DNA of 64,000 nucleotides from the NCBI GenBank assembly GCA_002284915.1, contig CP015606.1, positions 124,001 to 188,000 of the forward strand. Direction: 5' to 3'. The translations under genes and the position numbers were made by a program. Below the pieces are notes generated by a model that was given only the letters and a program-made list of their open reading frames with translations, made no database searches and was not told the DNA's origin. The stretch comes from Actinobacteria bacterium IMCC26077 (GTDB lineage: Bacteria; Actinomycetota; Actinomycetes; Nanopelagicales; Nanopelagicaceae). Of this stretch, positions 1 through 9,014 are shown one piece after another. How positions within the stretch are numbered: position 1 is the first letter of the stretch; the number at the start of each line of letters is the position of its first letter.

Positions 1-2
1 AC

Positions 3-689
3 TCGGCAATTAACGCTGGTTTTGGTTCTGCCGGTGAGCGATGCATGGCGATATCTGCAGTAGTGGTCGTCGAACCGGTTGGTGATCAACTGGTGGAAAA
101 GATTCGCGAACGGATGAAGAAACTTAAAACCGGTGATGGCACCAAAGGCAGTGATATGGGCCCTCTGGTCACCAAAGTTCATCGAGATAAGGTCGCCTCC
201 TACGTTGACGCTGGAGTCAAAGAAGGAGCCACACTCGTCGAAGATGGGCGAAATGCCACAGTCGATGGCGCAACTGAGGGCTTTTGGCTCGGGCCAACGC
301 TCTTTGATCATGTTCAGCCTTCGATGTCTATCTATAAAGATGAGATCTTCGGCCCGGTGCTCAGTGTGATTCGAGTTAAGAGTTATGAAGAGGGCCTAAA
401 TCTCATCAACTCACATCAGTATGGTAATGGCACTGCAATCTTCACGAACGATGGTGGCGCAGCTCGTAAATTCCAGAATGAAGTACTCGTTGGCATGGTT
501 GGAATCAATGTGCCGATTCCAGTACCGGTCGCTTACTACTCATTTGGTGGTTGGAAGAGCTCGCTCTTTGGTGATTCGCATGCACACGGAACTGAAGGCG
601 TCCACTTCTTTACTCGAGGTAAAGTCGTGACCAGCCGCTGGCTAGACCCTAGCCATGGCGGAATCAACCTTGGGTTCCCACAAAACTAA
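3..689 (+). CDS. mmsA: Methylmalonate-semialdehyde dehydrogenase (CoA-acylating), 3' part
   Basis: The reading frame is open from the window edge, so only the C-terminal 228 residues are visible. The catalytic-cysteine motif GSAGERCMA lies at the very start, with the Cys codon at 42-44. It is followed by the typical dMGPLV, EGFWLGPTLFDHV and KDEIFGPVLSV blocks of the aldehyde dehydrogenase fold. MmsA converts methylmalonate semialdehyde to propionyl-CoA with NAD+ and CoA in valine or myo-inositol breakdown. The C-terminal block around VPIPVPVAYYSFGGWKSSLFG is characteristic of the MmsA subfamily. The upstream part and operon partners lie outside the window. Confidence 0.93.
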   Translation, partial: SAINAGFGSAGERCMAISAVVVVEPVGDQLVEKIRERMKKLKTGDGTKGSDMGPLVTKVHRDKVASYVDAGVKEGATLVEDGRNATVDGATEGFWLGPTLFDHVQPSMSIYKDEIFGPVLSVIRVKSYEEGLNLINSHQYGNGTAIFTNDGGAARKFQNEVLVGMVGINVPIPVPVAYYSFGGWKSSLFGDSHAHGTEGVHFFTRGKVVTSRWLDPSHGGINLGFPQN

Positions 690-708
690 AGCGGCGCTAC
701 TAATGGTT

Positions 709-1719
709 TCAGCGCGTGGTATCCACCACGATTTTGAAAGCATTCTTATCGCTTATTAGTCGATCAAAACCCTTGCTAACTACCTCATCCAGCGCAATTA
801 CATCGGTAAGTAATGGTTTGGTATCAATAGCTGGTCCGGCCAGTAATGCGATTGCTGCCGCAACATCGACATCCCACATATGAGCTGCAGTGCCTTGGAT
901 TCGCTTCTCGCTTAGAACGAAATTGAGTAGATGAAAACTCTCTTCTTCGGGGCGGAAGCCAACAAGGACAAGAGTGCCAGCATTTCTGAGCTTCTCCAGT
1001 GATTTAGCAGTTGTTCCTTTGACACCGGAGCACTCGAGCAATGAATCAAATTCATCGCAGTGGGCCCACTCTTTTTCGATGAGTGGATTGAGCGTTTCGA
1101 ATCCCAGGCCTCGAGCTACCGCTTGTCGTACGGGATTTGGCTCATAAACGACTACTTGGGCTGCGCCAAAGGCTCGAGCAACTTGTGCAATCAACAGACC
1201 GACAGTGCCACCACCAGTAACGGCAACTTTCGTTCCTGGAATAGTCGGAACTTTGTTTAAGGCCCGCACTGCTACCGACATCGGTTCGGCGAACACAGCT
1301 ACATCCGCTGATACATGACTTGGCACCTCGATCCAACGGGTCGGATCAGTTGCCATGAATTCAGCCATACCGCCATCACACGTCAGGCCGATGCACTCAT
1401 AGCTCTTACAAATTCCCTCTTCGTGACGATCGCAGTAATAGCAATTACCGCAACCAACAATTCCATCGGGAACTACTAACGTTCCAGGTTTCAACTTTCC
1501 GAGTGGATCTTCAATAACACGTCCAAGATATTCATGGCCAATAATCATTGGCATTCGCATCTTTGGAATGATGACGGGACCGATCAAGTACTCCTCAAGA
1601 TCGGTACCGCAGATTCCTACGCGTTCCATCGCCACCAAAGTCTGACCTTCAGGTACCTGTGGCTTAGGAACCTCCTCGATCCGTAGATCTTTGGGACCAT
1701 GGAATCGTGCTGCGCGCAT
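709..1719 (-). CDS. Zinc-dependent medium-chain alcohol/polyol dehydrogenase
   Basis: A 336-residue MDR-superfamily enzyme. The N-terminal GroES-like half has the catalytic zinc region GICGTDLEE and GHEYLG, and a structural-zinc loop with four cysteines (CGNCYYCDRHEEGIC). The Rossmann half carries VTGGGTVGLLIAQ for NAD(P)H binding. The pattern resembles sorbitol, threonine and butanediol dehydrogenases; the substrate cannot be told from sequence. ATG at 1719 is preceded by GGAGG. It converges with mmsA, ends 19 nt from it, and lies downstream of the phosphatase gene on the same strand. Confidence 0.85.
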   Translation of the reverse strand: MRAARFHGPKDLRIEEVPKPQVPEGQTLVAMERVGICGTDLEEYLIGPVIIPKMRMPMIIGHEYLGRVIEDPLGKLKPGTLVVPDGIVGCGNCYYCDRHEEGICKSYECIGLTCDGGMAEFMATDPTRWIEVPSHVSADVAVFAEPMSVAVRALNKVPTIPGTKVAVTGGGTVGLLIAQVARAFGAAQVVVYEPNPVRQAVARGLGFETLNPLIEKEWAHCDEFDSLLECSGVKGTTAKSLEKLRNAGTLVLVGFRPEEESFHLLNFVLSEKRIQGTAAHMWDVDVAAAIALLAGPAIDTKPLLTDVIALDEVVSKGFDRLISDKNAFKIVVDTTR

Positions 1720-1730
1720 CTTGCCTCCGC

Positions 1731-2273
1731 TTAACTATTGAGAACTTGGAGCAGGCCTTCTACCGAATCTTCTACCATTTCGAGGACCTTTTCAAAGGCG
1801 CGCTCTGCGAGGCCGTAGGGATCGGGGACTTCCAACCTTTTTGCCTCAGCTCCGTTCGGGTCGATGTGGCTAAGCGCGGGATCAAATTGGCGGAGATAAA
1901 AAACCTTCTCGGCATCTGTCGAAGTTCGGGCGAGCTTCACAACGTTTTGGTAATTACTAGCATCCATCACCAGAATCAAATCTCGGTTGGAGTAGAAGTC
2001 GCTTGTAAATTGCTGCGCGACATGTTCGTAGTTGTAACCAGCCTTCGTCCACGTTGCTTCGGAGGAGAAATTCGGCCCCTCGCCAATATGCCACGATCCC
2101 GTTCCTGCGCTATCCACGAGAATGTTTAGTGAAGTTACCTCATTAGCCCGATTACTCAGGACTGCCGCTGCCATAGGCGAGCGACAGATGTTGCCAAGAC
2201 AGACCATACAAACGCGCAATTCGTTCTTTTCGCTGAGCTGTAAGCGTGCACGAACCTGTGCGACAAAATCCAT
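1731..2273 (-). CDS. Low-molecular-weight protein-tyrosine phosphatase
   Basis: About 180 residues from the ATG at 2273. Starts further upstream would overlap the divergent TspO gene. The phosphatase P-loop CLGNICRSP (C-x5-R-S) is near residue 29, and the acid loop VPDPYG is near the C-terminus. Both are diagnostic of the cytosolic LMW-PTP family (arsenate reductase-like fold), which dephosphorylates phosphotyrosine proteins. It ends 11 nt before the alcohol dehydrogenase start, so co-transcription is likely although the functions are unrelated. The target protein is unknown. Confidence 0.9.
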   Translation of the reverse strand: MDFVAQVRARLQLSEKNELRVCMVCLGNICRSPMAAAVLSNRANEVTSLNILVDSAGTGSWHIGEGPNFSSEATWTKAGYNYEHVAQQFTSDFYSNRDLILVMDASNYQNVVKLARTSTDAEKVFYLRQFDPALSHIDPNGAEAKRLEVPDPYGLAERAFEKVLEMVEDSVEGLLQVLNS

Positions 2274-2309
2274 AACGTAAAAGGTAGCGCACGCTGATAG
2301 ATTTGTGAC

Positions 2310-2780
2310 ATGGAAAGTTGGCGCACGGTTGCTGCGGTGTTGGGCATTGTTTTCGTCGCTATCTATGCCATCGGTTCCGGATTTTGGGTCAGCAGTAATT
2401 CGAGTTGGTATCTCTCGCTTAATCGACCGCCGTGGCAACCACCATCGTGGATATTTGGAGTCATCTGGCCATATAACTTCATCGTCATAGGGATTGCAGC
2501 GGTATCCGTCGCACGTACGCTCTCAAAATCGCTAGTGATGTCATGGCTAGCGCTTTTTGCCGTGAGCGTTATCGCAGCACTGCTCTGGTCATATCTTTTC
2601 TACATTCCACATAACCTTCTCGGTGCTGCTATCGCGCTACCGATTACCGCGTTGATCACAATCCCAATTACCATCATTACCTTTCGAGCGGGGCTTGGGA
2701 TGGGGCTGGCTTTCCTGCCCTATCAAATCTGGGTGATAGTGGCATCAACGCTATCGATTGGATATGCGCTTCGGAATTAA
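2310..2780 (+). CDS. TspO/MBR family membrane protein
   Basis: A 156-residue protein with about five hydrophobic helices. The aromatic signature WYLSLNRPPWQPPSWIFG after helix 1, and LPYQIWVIVASTLSIGYALRN at the C-terminus, match the TspO/peripheral benzodiazepine receptor family. Members bind porphyrins and sterols and are often linked to tetrapyrrole, light or stress responses. It is divergent from the phosphatase gene with a 36-bp gap, so the promoters overlap. The ligand is unknown. Confidence 0.88.
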   Translation: MESWRTVAAVLGIVFVAIYAIGSGFWVSSNSSWYLSLNRPPWQPPSWIFGVIWPYNFIVIGIAAVSVARTLSKSLVMSWLALFAVSVIAALLWSYLFYIPHNLLGAAIALPITALITIPITIITFRAGLGMGLAFLPYQIWVIVASTLSIGYALRN

Positions 2781-2788
2781 TTCGGAGC

Positions 2789-4387
2789 TTATGCAGTACG
2801 GCGAAGAACCCGACCAGGTCGCTTTCCTTTGTGCGTACCGTTATGAACGACAATCTCACCGTTAACGATGACAGCTGTAATGCCGTCGGGATAGACCTGT
2901 GGCTTTTGAATGGTCGATCGACTATCAACGGTGTCAGCGTTAAAGAGGACTAGATCTGCAAAATTCCCCTCTTTAATCTCGCCTCGCTTCTGAATATTGA
3001 AACGATCCGCGACTTTCTTCGTCATTTTGTGGATTGCAGTCTCCAAAGTGAGGGTGCCAAGTTCGCGGACATGGTGAGCTAAGTACTCGATATGGCCGCA
3101 ATATGGATGCTGCGATGATGTGACCTCAGAGAGTGCGCCGTGATCGGTGCTGGTGTATCCGTCAACACCGAGCGAGAAATCTGGATGCGAAATCATCTCT
3201 TTAAGATGTGCATCAGTGAATAGTTCGCCGACCATAATGAGGTTCAAACATTGCTCGCCTGCTGCCGCCATGATGTCGAAATAGCAATCCCACTCATCCT
3301 TCCCAAGAATCTCTGAGATTTGCGGGAACGAAAGCCCTTGTAGCTCAGGGAAGTTTGGCGATCCTTCAAGGTAGACGCGATGCCACTGACCTTTATGAAT
3401 AAAGCGCCAGTACCGATCACATTTGGTTCGCAACTCTTTTCGAGTTGCTTGATCAGCTGCTGCTTCGGCAATCGCCTTGGGACCAAGGTTGACCAAATCT
3501 CTCGGCAAGATTGCATACATGGCACCGATTCCTTCGCGGAAGGGAGTGGTGTCTGCAGTGATATCGAGCCCTTCTTTCTGAGCACTTTCCATGATGTCTA
3601 CTGCACGACGCCATGCATTCTCCGGCGCATTGGAATCATGACGAACATTGAAGTGCGAGATCTGCCCTCGGACACCGCCAGCTCGAGCGATATCTACAAA
3701 CTCAGTGATTGCGCCAAAAATCTCGGAATCTCTATTTCGCACATGGCTGGCATAGATTCCATCGTATTTTCCGACTGCGGTGATGATGTCCTTTAACTCA
3801 GCTGACGTTGAATATGCACCTGGCGCAAATTCCAAACCAGAGCTCATCCCGAGCGCACCGGCCTCCATGCTCTCTTCGATAAATTTCTTCATGCCTTTTA
3901 ATTGATCATCAGTGACTTTCTCTTCGCCCATGATTCCAGCGGCCAATCGCAAGCTGTTGTGGCCAATGAGAAATGCAAAATTGGTAGAAGTTTTGAAGCG
4001 TTCAACTTCAGCTAGATATTCGCCAAAGGTGCGCCAGGTGACTTCGCCGGTATAGGCATAGTTTCGAAGACGCTTCTCAGTAAATGAGATTGAGGCATCA
4101 GAGAGCGGGGCGCTGGAAAACCCACAATTTCCGACGATCTCTGTTGTGACACCTTGGTGGATTGAGCTCTCATTATCGGGATTGGTGTGAAAGGTGAAGT
4201 CAGAGTGGCTATGTGGATCGATGAAGCCAGGCGAGAGCGTCAAGCCAGTGCCATCTATCTCAACTTTTCCTTGCGCAACATTGCCAATCTGTGCAATCTT
4301 GTCGTCGATTATTCCCACATCAGCGACGAAACGCTTTCCGCCACTTCCATCGACAATTTGAGCTCCACGAATAGCAATATCAATCAT
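2789..4387 (-). CDS. N-acyl-D-amino-acid deacylase (D-aminoacylase), amidohydrolase superfamily
   Basis: About 532 residues from the ATG at 4387, preceded by an AGGGTGG ribosome site; a TTG two codons upstream is less likely. The metal-binding motif GFIDPHSHSD is near residue 60, and GNCGFSSAP follows; both are typical of D-aminoacylases and related N-acyl-D-glutamate deacylases. ASHVRNR and QISHFNVRH supply later ligands, and a small beta domain at the C-terminus (GEIVVHNGTH) closes the fold. Predicted reaction: hydrolysis of N-acyl-D-amino acids to a D-amino acid and a carboxylate. It is divergent from the MR/MLE gene across 57 bp. Confidence 0.9.
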   Translation of the reverse strand: MIDIAIRGAQIVDGSGGKRFVADVGIIDDKIAQIGNVAQGKVEIDGTGLTLSPGFIDPHSHSDFTFHTNPDNESSIHQGVTTEIVGNCGFSSAPLSDASISFTEKRLRNYAYTGEVTWRTFGEYLAEVERFKTSTNFAFLIGHNSLRLAAGIMGEEKVTDDQLKGMKKFIEESMEAGALGMSSGLEFAPGAYSTSAELKDIITAVGKYDGIYASHVRNRDSEIFGAITEFVDIARAGGVRGQISHFNVRHDSNAPENAWRRAVDIMESAQKEGLDITADTTPFREGIGAMYAILPRDLVNLGPKAIAEAAADQATRKELRTKCDRYWRFIHKGQWHRVYLEGSPNFPELQGLSFPQISEILGKDEWDCYFDIMAAAGEQCLNLIMVGELFTDAHLKEMISHPDFSLGVDGYTSTDHGALSEVTSSQHPYCGHIEYLAHHVRELGTLTLETAIHKMTKKVADRFNIQKRGEIKEGNFADLVLFNADTVDSRSTIQKPQVYPDGITAVIVNGEIVVHNGTHKGKRPGRVLRRTA

Positions 4388-4444
4388 GCGCAACCACCCT
4401 TTTTATTCTTGGCAAGACAGTACTGACTATCTATACTCTGTCAA

Positions 4445-5575
4445 GTGAAAATCACCGAAATCAGAATTGCAGGTCTTAGAGGCGCTACTCCTAAAGGTGG
4501 ATGGAGTGAAGAACTCGAGCCAGAGAATGTTGTCCATACGCTCGTTGCGATCCATACCGATGAAGGTCTAGTTGGAATTGGCGCAGTGTTCACCAGTGAC
4601 GAATTAGTTCGAGCATCGCTCGAAGTACTTAAACCCCTTCTCATCGGCGAGACCGCTCTCGAACCAGAGCGTGTGAGCGAGAAATTGCACCAGAACACAT
4701 TCTGGCTTGGTCGGGGTGGATCCATTACCCACACCATCAGCGGTATTGATATCGCGCTCTGGGATCTTTTTGGCAAAGTAACTAAGCAACCTATCGGTCG
4801 ATTCTTTGGTGGTCGTCTTCGCGAGCGCGTCATGCCGTACGCATCGCTGTTGATGGATGAACCGCCCATCATGCAGGCAAATTTACGGAATCTACTCGCA
4901 CAAGGTTTCCGCGCTTTCAAGATTGGTTGGGGCACCTTTGGTCGGATCAGCCCAGCTAACGATGAACTCCTCGTTCGAAGCGCGCGCGAAGCGATCGGCG
5001 ATGATTGCTTCCTTGCAGTTGATGCTGGTGGCTCCGACGCTTACTGGAAAGGTAGTTTGCGTTGGGCAATAAATGCCTCACATATGTTGGCCGAGTACAA
5101 CGTTGGCTGGTTTGAAGAGGCGCTCCACCCAGATGATCTCGAAGGTTTCAAAACCCTTCGTAAAGCTTCACCGGTGCCCATCTCCGGCGGCGAAGTACTT
5201 ACTCGTCGACAGAGTTTCATTCCATTTATCACCCAGGGTGCTTTCGACATCATTCAACCGGATGTTGTGAAGTGTGGCGGTATTAGCGAATGGCGTCGTA
5301 TCGCAAATATGGCAGAAGACCATGGCATTCAAATGATTCCGCATGGTTGGAATACTGCTGTGGGTCTTGCCACAGATCTCCAACTCTCTTCTGCATTCCA
5401 CCGAACGAACTTCGTCGAATATTGCACCGGCGCACCCTACGTTGATGACATCACCAAGAAGCCATGGGTGTTGGATAAAGAGGGAATGCTCGAGATTCCA
5501 AGTGGTCCTGGCATCGGTATCGAACTTGATCCAGCAAAGGTCGAGAAGTACAGCGGAATCAGCAATTTGATTTAG
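4445..5575 (+). CDS. Mandelate racemase/muconate lactonizing enzyme family protein
   Basis: A 376-residue enolase-superfamily protein starting at GTG. It has the N-terminal capping domain and an (alpha/beta)8 barrel. Catalytic elements visible include FKIGWG (barrel lysine), the metal ligands in AVDAGGSDA, WFEEALHPDD and PISGGEVL, the DIIQPDV strand and IPHGWN (general-base His region). The pattern is that of sugar-acid dehydratases such as galactonate dehydratase rather than muconate cycloisomerase, but the substrate is inferred only loosely. It probably shares a regulatory gap with the D-aminoacylase gene. Confidence 0.85.
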   Translation: MKITEIRIAGLRGATPKGGWSEELEPENVVHTLVAIHTDEGLVGIGAVFTSDELVRASLEVLKPLLIGETALEPERVSEKLHQNTFWLGRGGSITHTISGIDIALWDLFGKVTKQPIGRFFGGRLRERVMPYASLLMDEPPIMQANLRNLLAQGFRAFKIGWGTFGRISPANDELLVRSAREAIGDDCFLAVDAGGSDAYWKGSLRWAINASHMLAEYNVGWFEEALHPDDLEGFKTLRKASPVPISGGEVLTRRQSFIPFITQGAFDIIQPDVVKCGGISEWRRIANMAEDHGIQMIPHGWNTAVGLATDLQLSSAFHRTNFVEYCTGAPYVDDITKKPWVLDKEGMLEIPSGPGIGIELDPAKVEKYSGISNLI

Positions 5576-5576
5576 G

Positions 5577-5651
5577 TGGGGCCGCCTCCGGGATTTGAAC
5601 CCGGGACCTACGCATTACGAGTGCGTTGCTCTACCCCTGAGCTAAGGCGGC
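5577..5651 (-). tRNA. tRNA-Thr(CGT)
   Basis: Read on the minus strand it folds as a canonical cloverleaf: acceptor GCCGCCT pairs with AGGCGGC, D arm GCTC/GAGC, anticodon stem ACGCA/TGCGT with loop CTCGTAA (anticodon CGT), T arm CCGGG/CCCGG with loop TTCAAAT. CCA appears to be encoded at 5579-5577. The gene sits between convergent protein genes and is the only fully canonical tRNA in the window. Confidence 0.97.
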
Positions 5652-5655
5652 AGGC

Positions 5656-6300
5656 CTAATCGAGTCGGAAAGATCCAGTTGGCGTCGAGAAGTGCACGGC
5701 AAATATTCCAGTCTCGCCACCGTTTTCTGCTGGATCAACCCACTCTAAAGCGATTCCTGCAAATGCTGATTCGAAATCTTCGCCAATCCACTCACGCACT
5801 CGCTCAGGATCTCCAGCAATCTCTAACTTCTCAATCTTGGCGACTGCTTTAGCTTCCTTCGAAGGATGATCTTCGCTCTGCCATTCGATGAAGAATGGAA
5901 GTTGTCGATCTTCTAACGTGCCAAGCACACCAATCTGCTTCCAATTCAAATCGCTACCATCAGGTCGACGACGATGGCCATCAACGCTTTCACGACCTAA
6001 GCGTTCTTCGAATTTCTTAATGTCAGATACAGAGAGCACCCAGGTCAGTAAACCGCCACCATCTTGTGCGCGTTGCGAGACAACTTTTCCAAATGGAGAT
6101 GCATCTGCAGCTGGATGATCGAGCGGGCAAACAACCTCTAAATAACGTCCACCTTGTAGTGGAAGAGTGAAGTTGCGAGTTCCAAACCGTGGATGGATAC
6201 CGCCATCCATAAAGCCAGCACCAAGGCGCGAACCGATGCGCTGCACTTCATCGATGAGATGATCATGTGAAGCGACATATGAGATGTGATCTAGGTGCAC
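5656..6300 (-). CDS. VOC-like (glyoxalase-like) domain protein
   Basis: A 214-residue protein beginning MHLDHISYVASHDHL, with a potential metal His near the first strand, and RYLEVVCPLDHP further on (a glyoxalase-type E ligand region). The organisation fits the Glyoxalase_3 type of the vicinal-oxygen-chelate superfamily. Substrate and reaction are unknown; many such proteins are found next to housekeeping genes. It lies 4 nt from the tRNA gene and is the last gene of a minus-strand run. Confidence 0.72.
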   Translation of the reverse strand: MHLDHISYVASHDHLIDEVQRIGSRLGAGFMDGGIHPRFGTRNFTLPLQGGRYLEVVCPLDHPAADASPFGKVVSQRAQDGGGLLTWVLSVSDIKKFEERLGRESVDGHRRRPDGSDLNWKQIGVLGTLEDRQLPFFIEWQSEDHPSKEAKAVAKIEKLEIAGDPERVREWIGEDFESAFAGIALEWVDPAENGGETGIFAVHFSTPTGSFRLD

Positions 6301-6355
6301 GGGGTAAATCCTGCCCTATCCAAAGGGGTGCTAATTACCAGCCCAGATGGCAGAG

Positions 6356-7852
6356 CTACAGCGCGCAGCGAAGGGGGCGTTCGGGCAGCTCACCGGAGAG
6401 CAAGTAGGTATCGACCGCGCTATCTACACAGGTTGAACCGCGCCCATGGCCCGTATGGCCATCGCCATCGGCAGTTATGAGGAAGGCAGAGGCAAACTTG
6501 GCAGTGACCTCGGTGGCCCAGGCGTACGGGGTGGCCGGGTCTCGAGTTGTCCCAATCACAATGAAGTCCGGGGCGCCGCTGCCGGTTAATTCCACTGGCG
6601 GCCGAACTGGTGGATATGGCCAATAGTGGCAGGGCAAGGTTGACCACGCGATGTAAGGCCCGAAGTGTGGTGCGAAACTAGCAAACTTCTTCGCATCGGA
6701 GGCAAGGCGCTCTGGGCTTGCATCATCGGTGCGATCGAGACAATTCACAATGTAAGCAATCTCGTTCTCGTTTGATGGATAACGACCTTTCTTATCGCGA
6801 ACCACATAATCATCAACAAGATCAAATAAGCGCTCTCCTTCGCCACGATAGACAGCTTTGAGCGCTTGATTTAACTTAGGCCAACCAGTCTCAGAATCAT
6901 AAAGCGAAGCCACCATCGCTAATACAAATATTGAACCAGTTGCACTTCTGCCATCTTTGCCTGGCAGCGCTTTACTTCCTATTTGCTCTTGGATTTTGGT
7001 CACTTCGGCGCGCGCCTGTTCAAGTGTTCCCTGGAAGAAACAACTCTTCTTGGTGATGCAATCTTCAAGAAACGCATCCAGAGCAATCTCAAAGCCATCT
7101 GCTTGCGCTTTGTTTAATTCATTTGCGCTCAATTTGGGGTCGACTACCCCGTCAAGTACAAAGCGTCCCACATTCTTGGGAAACATACTGGTGTAAACCA
7201 GCCCCAGATAGGTTCCATAACTCTTACCGAGAAAGTTCAGCTTCTCCTCGCCGAGAACCTGGCGCATCAAATCCATATCTCGGACGACATCCACTGAGCC
7301 GAGGAACTTGAGCCGACTTCCCAACTTCTCTTCACATCGCGCTGCGAGTAACTTCGATGATTCTTCCAATGTAGACATACTCAGGCCATCAACTGGTGGA
7401 CCATTCGCCGCGACAAGTAGATCGGTCTCGCTATTTTTTAAGCATCGTTCGGCAGAGCTGCCACCAACGCCTCGTGGGTCAAATCCAATCAAGTCATAAG
7501 AGGCGAGAATCTCCTTACTCACGATGTACTCAGCGGCATATCCATACTCGACTCCAGAGGCGCCAGGCCCACCTGGATTAACGAGCAAAGCGCCAAGACG
7601 TTTCTTCGGATTAGTCGCTGGATACTTAACTAACGATAACTGGATACGTTCACCGCCAGGGTTTGCGTAATTGATCGGCACCGTGACATCAGTGCAGAGG
7701 AATGGTCCACCGCAGGAGAGCCAAATCAACTTCTGCTTCTGATAATCCGAGAGGCGCCATCCCCCACTATTTTGAGTCGTGATAAAAACTGCAATCGATG
7801 CAGCCATCGCCATCACCGATAGGAGAACTACTCGGCGTTTAGTAAGAAACAT
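6356..7852 (-). CDS. Secreted alpha/beta-hydrolase, tripeptidyl aminopeptidase (TAP) type
   Basis: About 498 residues from ATG 7852, one base after the holB stop. The N-terminus (RRVVLLSVMAMAASIAVFI) is a signal peptide or anchor. The nucleophile elbow GKSYGTYLG, the acid in GTTRDPATP and the C-terminal GHTGHGRGSTC give a Ser-Asp-His triad, with a TAP-like C-terminal domain. This matches actinomycete SlpD/E-type proteases that release N-terminal tripeptides or act as esterases outside the cell. From memory, the position behind holB is the same as in Streptomyces. Confidence 0.88.
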   Translation of the reverse strand: MFLTKRRVVLLSVMAMAASIAVFITTQNSGGWRLSDYQKQKLIWLSCGGPFLCTDVTVPINYANPGGERIQLSLVKYPATNPKKRLGALLVNPGGPGASGVEYGYAAEYIVSKEILASYDLIGFDPRGVGGSSAERCLKNSETDLLVAANGPPVDGLSMSTLEESSKLLAARCEEKLGSRLKFLGSVDVVRDMDLMRQVLGEEKLNFLGKSYGTYLGLVYTSMFPKNVGRFVLDGVVDPKLSANELNKAQADGFEIALDAFLEDCITKKSCFFQGTLEQARAEVTKIQEQIGSKALPGKDGRSATGSIFVLAMVASLYDSETGWPKLNQALKAVYRGEGERLFDLVDDYVVRDKKGRYPSNENEIAYIVNCLDRTDDASPERLASDAKKFASFAPHFGPYIAWSTLPCHYWPYPPVRPPVELTGSGAPDFIVIGTTRDPATPYAWATEVTAKFASAFLITADGDGHTGHGRGSTCVDSAVDTYLLSGELPERPLRCAL

Positions 7853-7853
7853 G

Positions 7854-9014
7854 CTAGAAGCGAACCTTGAGTAAGAGCGCCTCGAGCGCAAGCAGCGGTG
7901 CCACGTTGAACTTGAGAGATCGGCGAGTTGCCATGACCTCTTCCCACCGTCGCATCACCTCTTCAGGGGTAGCGGTAGCCGCTCGCTTTACTATCGTTTC
8001 GCGAAGGTGCTCGTTAATCAGCTCACGCTCACCAGCAACCCCCATCTGTACCGTAATCAGATCGCGATACGCGGTAGAGATATCCAGAAGAGCACGGTCA
8101 ATCGAGTCGCGCGTGGCACGCGTAATCCGGGATTTCTGCTCTTTCTCTAAATCTTTTAACGCTTTACTAGAACCAGCTGGTGCCTTCCCGGTAGCTCCAA
8201 CTCCTAACGCATTAGCAAGTTGCTCTCGCTCTGCCTCATCGCGTTCACTTGCTTCGCTCTCAGCCTCGGTGGCGGCAATCTCCATTAAGCGAGCTGCGCC
8301 AGCCATCGCACCTGCAACATCGTTGAGGTTTAACGCCATGGTGATGACTTCATCTCGACGAAATCGAGAATCAGGTTCCCGGACTAGAAAACGAGCTCGA
8401 CCAATATGACCTTGACTTGCTCGCGCAGCAAATTGCGCCACGCTCTCACTTACCTGCTCTTCACGTACCAATAACTTCGCTACCGCTTCTGTTGTTGGCG
8501 TCACTAACGCAATCTGTCGGCATCGCGAACGAATCGTTGGCAGAACATCCTCCACCGTCGGCGAGCAGAGAAGCCAAATGGTGCGCGCTCCCGGTTCTTC
8601 AATCGCCTTAAGTAGCGCATTAGCCGCGCTCTCGGTCAAACGTTCGGCATCTTCAATCACTACGACGCGATAGCGGCTTGAACTTGGTTCCCAGGATGCG
8701 CGCGAAATGATCTCCCGAACTTCATCGATTTTTAGCGATAGCCCTTCGGTGCGAATTACCTCTAAATCTGGATGCGAACTGCTCGCTACTAAATGACAAC
8801 TTTGACATCCACCACAACCGCCCTGATCGCAGAGCAAACTTCCAGCGAAAGCGAGTGCGACGTGCGAACGTCCTGATCCTGGTGGTCCAGTGAATAACCA
8901 TGATTGCACCATTGCTTGCGAACCATCAGGTTGAATGCCTGCCGAAATAGCGCGCTGCAGAATCTCGATGGCGCGCTCTTGTCCGATAATCGCGCCGAAG
9001 AGGGCCACCGCCAT
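7854..9014 (-). CDS. holB: DNA polymerase III delta' subunit
   Basis: A 386-residue AAA+ clamp-loader protein. Walker A is GPPGSGRSH near residue 42, followed by a zinc module CDQGGCGGCQSC, VIEDAERLTESAANALLKAIEEP (Walker B region) and the SRC sensor motif. As part of the clamp loader it helps place the beta clamp on DNA. Its ATG overlaps the tmk stop codon (TAATG), indicating translational coupling with the fused tmk gene. Confidence 0.94.
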   Translation of the reverse strand: MAVALFGAIIGQERAIEILQRAISAGIQPDGSQAMVQSWLFTGPPGSGRSHVALAFAGSLLCDQGGCGGCQSCHLVASSSHPDLEVIRTEGLSLKIDEVREIISRASWEPSSSRYRVVVIEDAERLTESAANALLKAIEEPGARTIWLLCSPTVEDVLPTIRSRCRQIALVTPTTEAVAKLLVREEQVSESVAQFAARASQGHIGRARFLVREPDSRFRRDEVITMALNLNDVAGAMAGAARLMEIAATEAESEASERDEAEREQLANALGVGATGKAPAGSSKALKDLEKEQKSRITRATRDSIDRALLDISTAYRDLITVQMGVAGERELINEHLRETIVKRAATATPEEVMRRWEEVMATRRSLKFNVAPLLALEALLLKVRF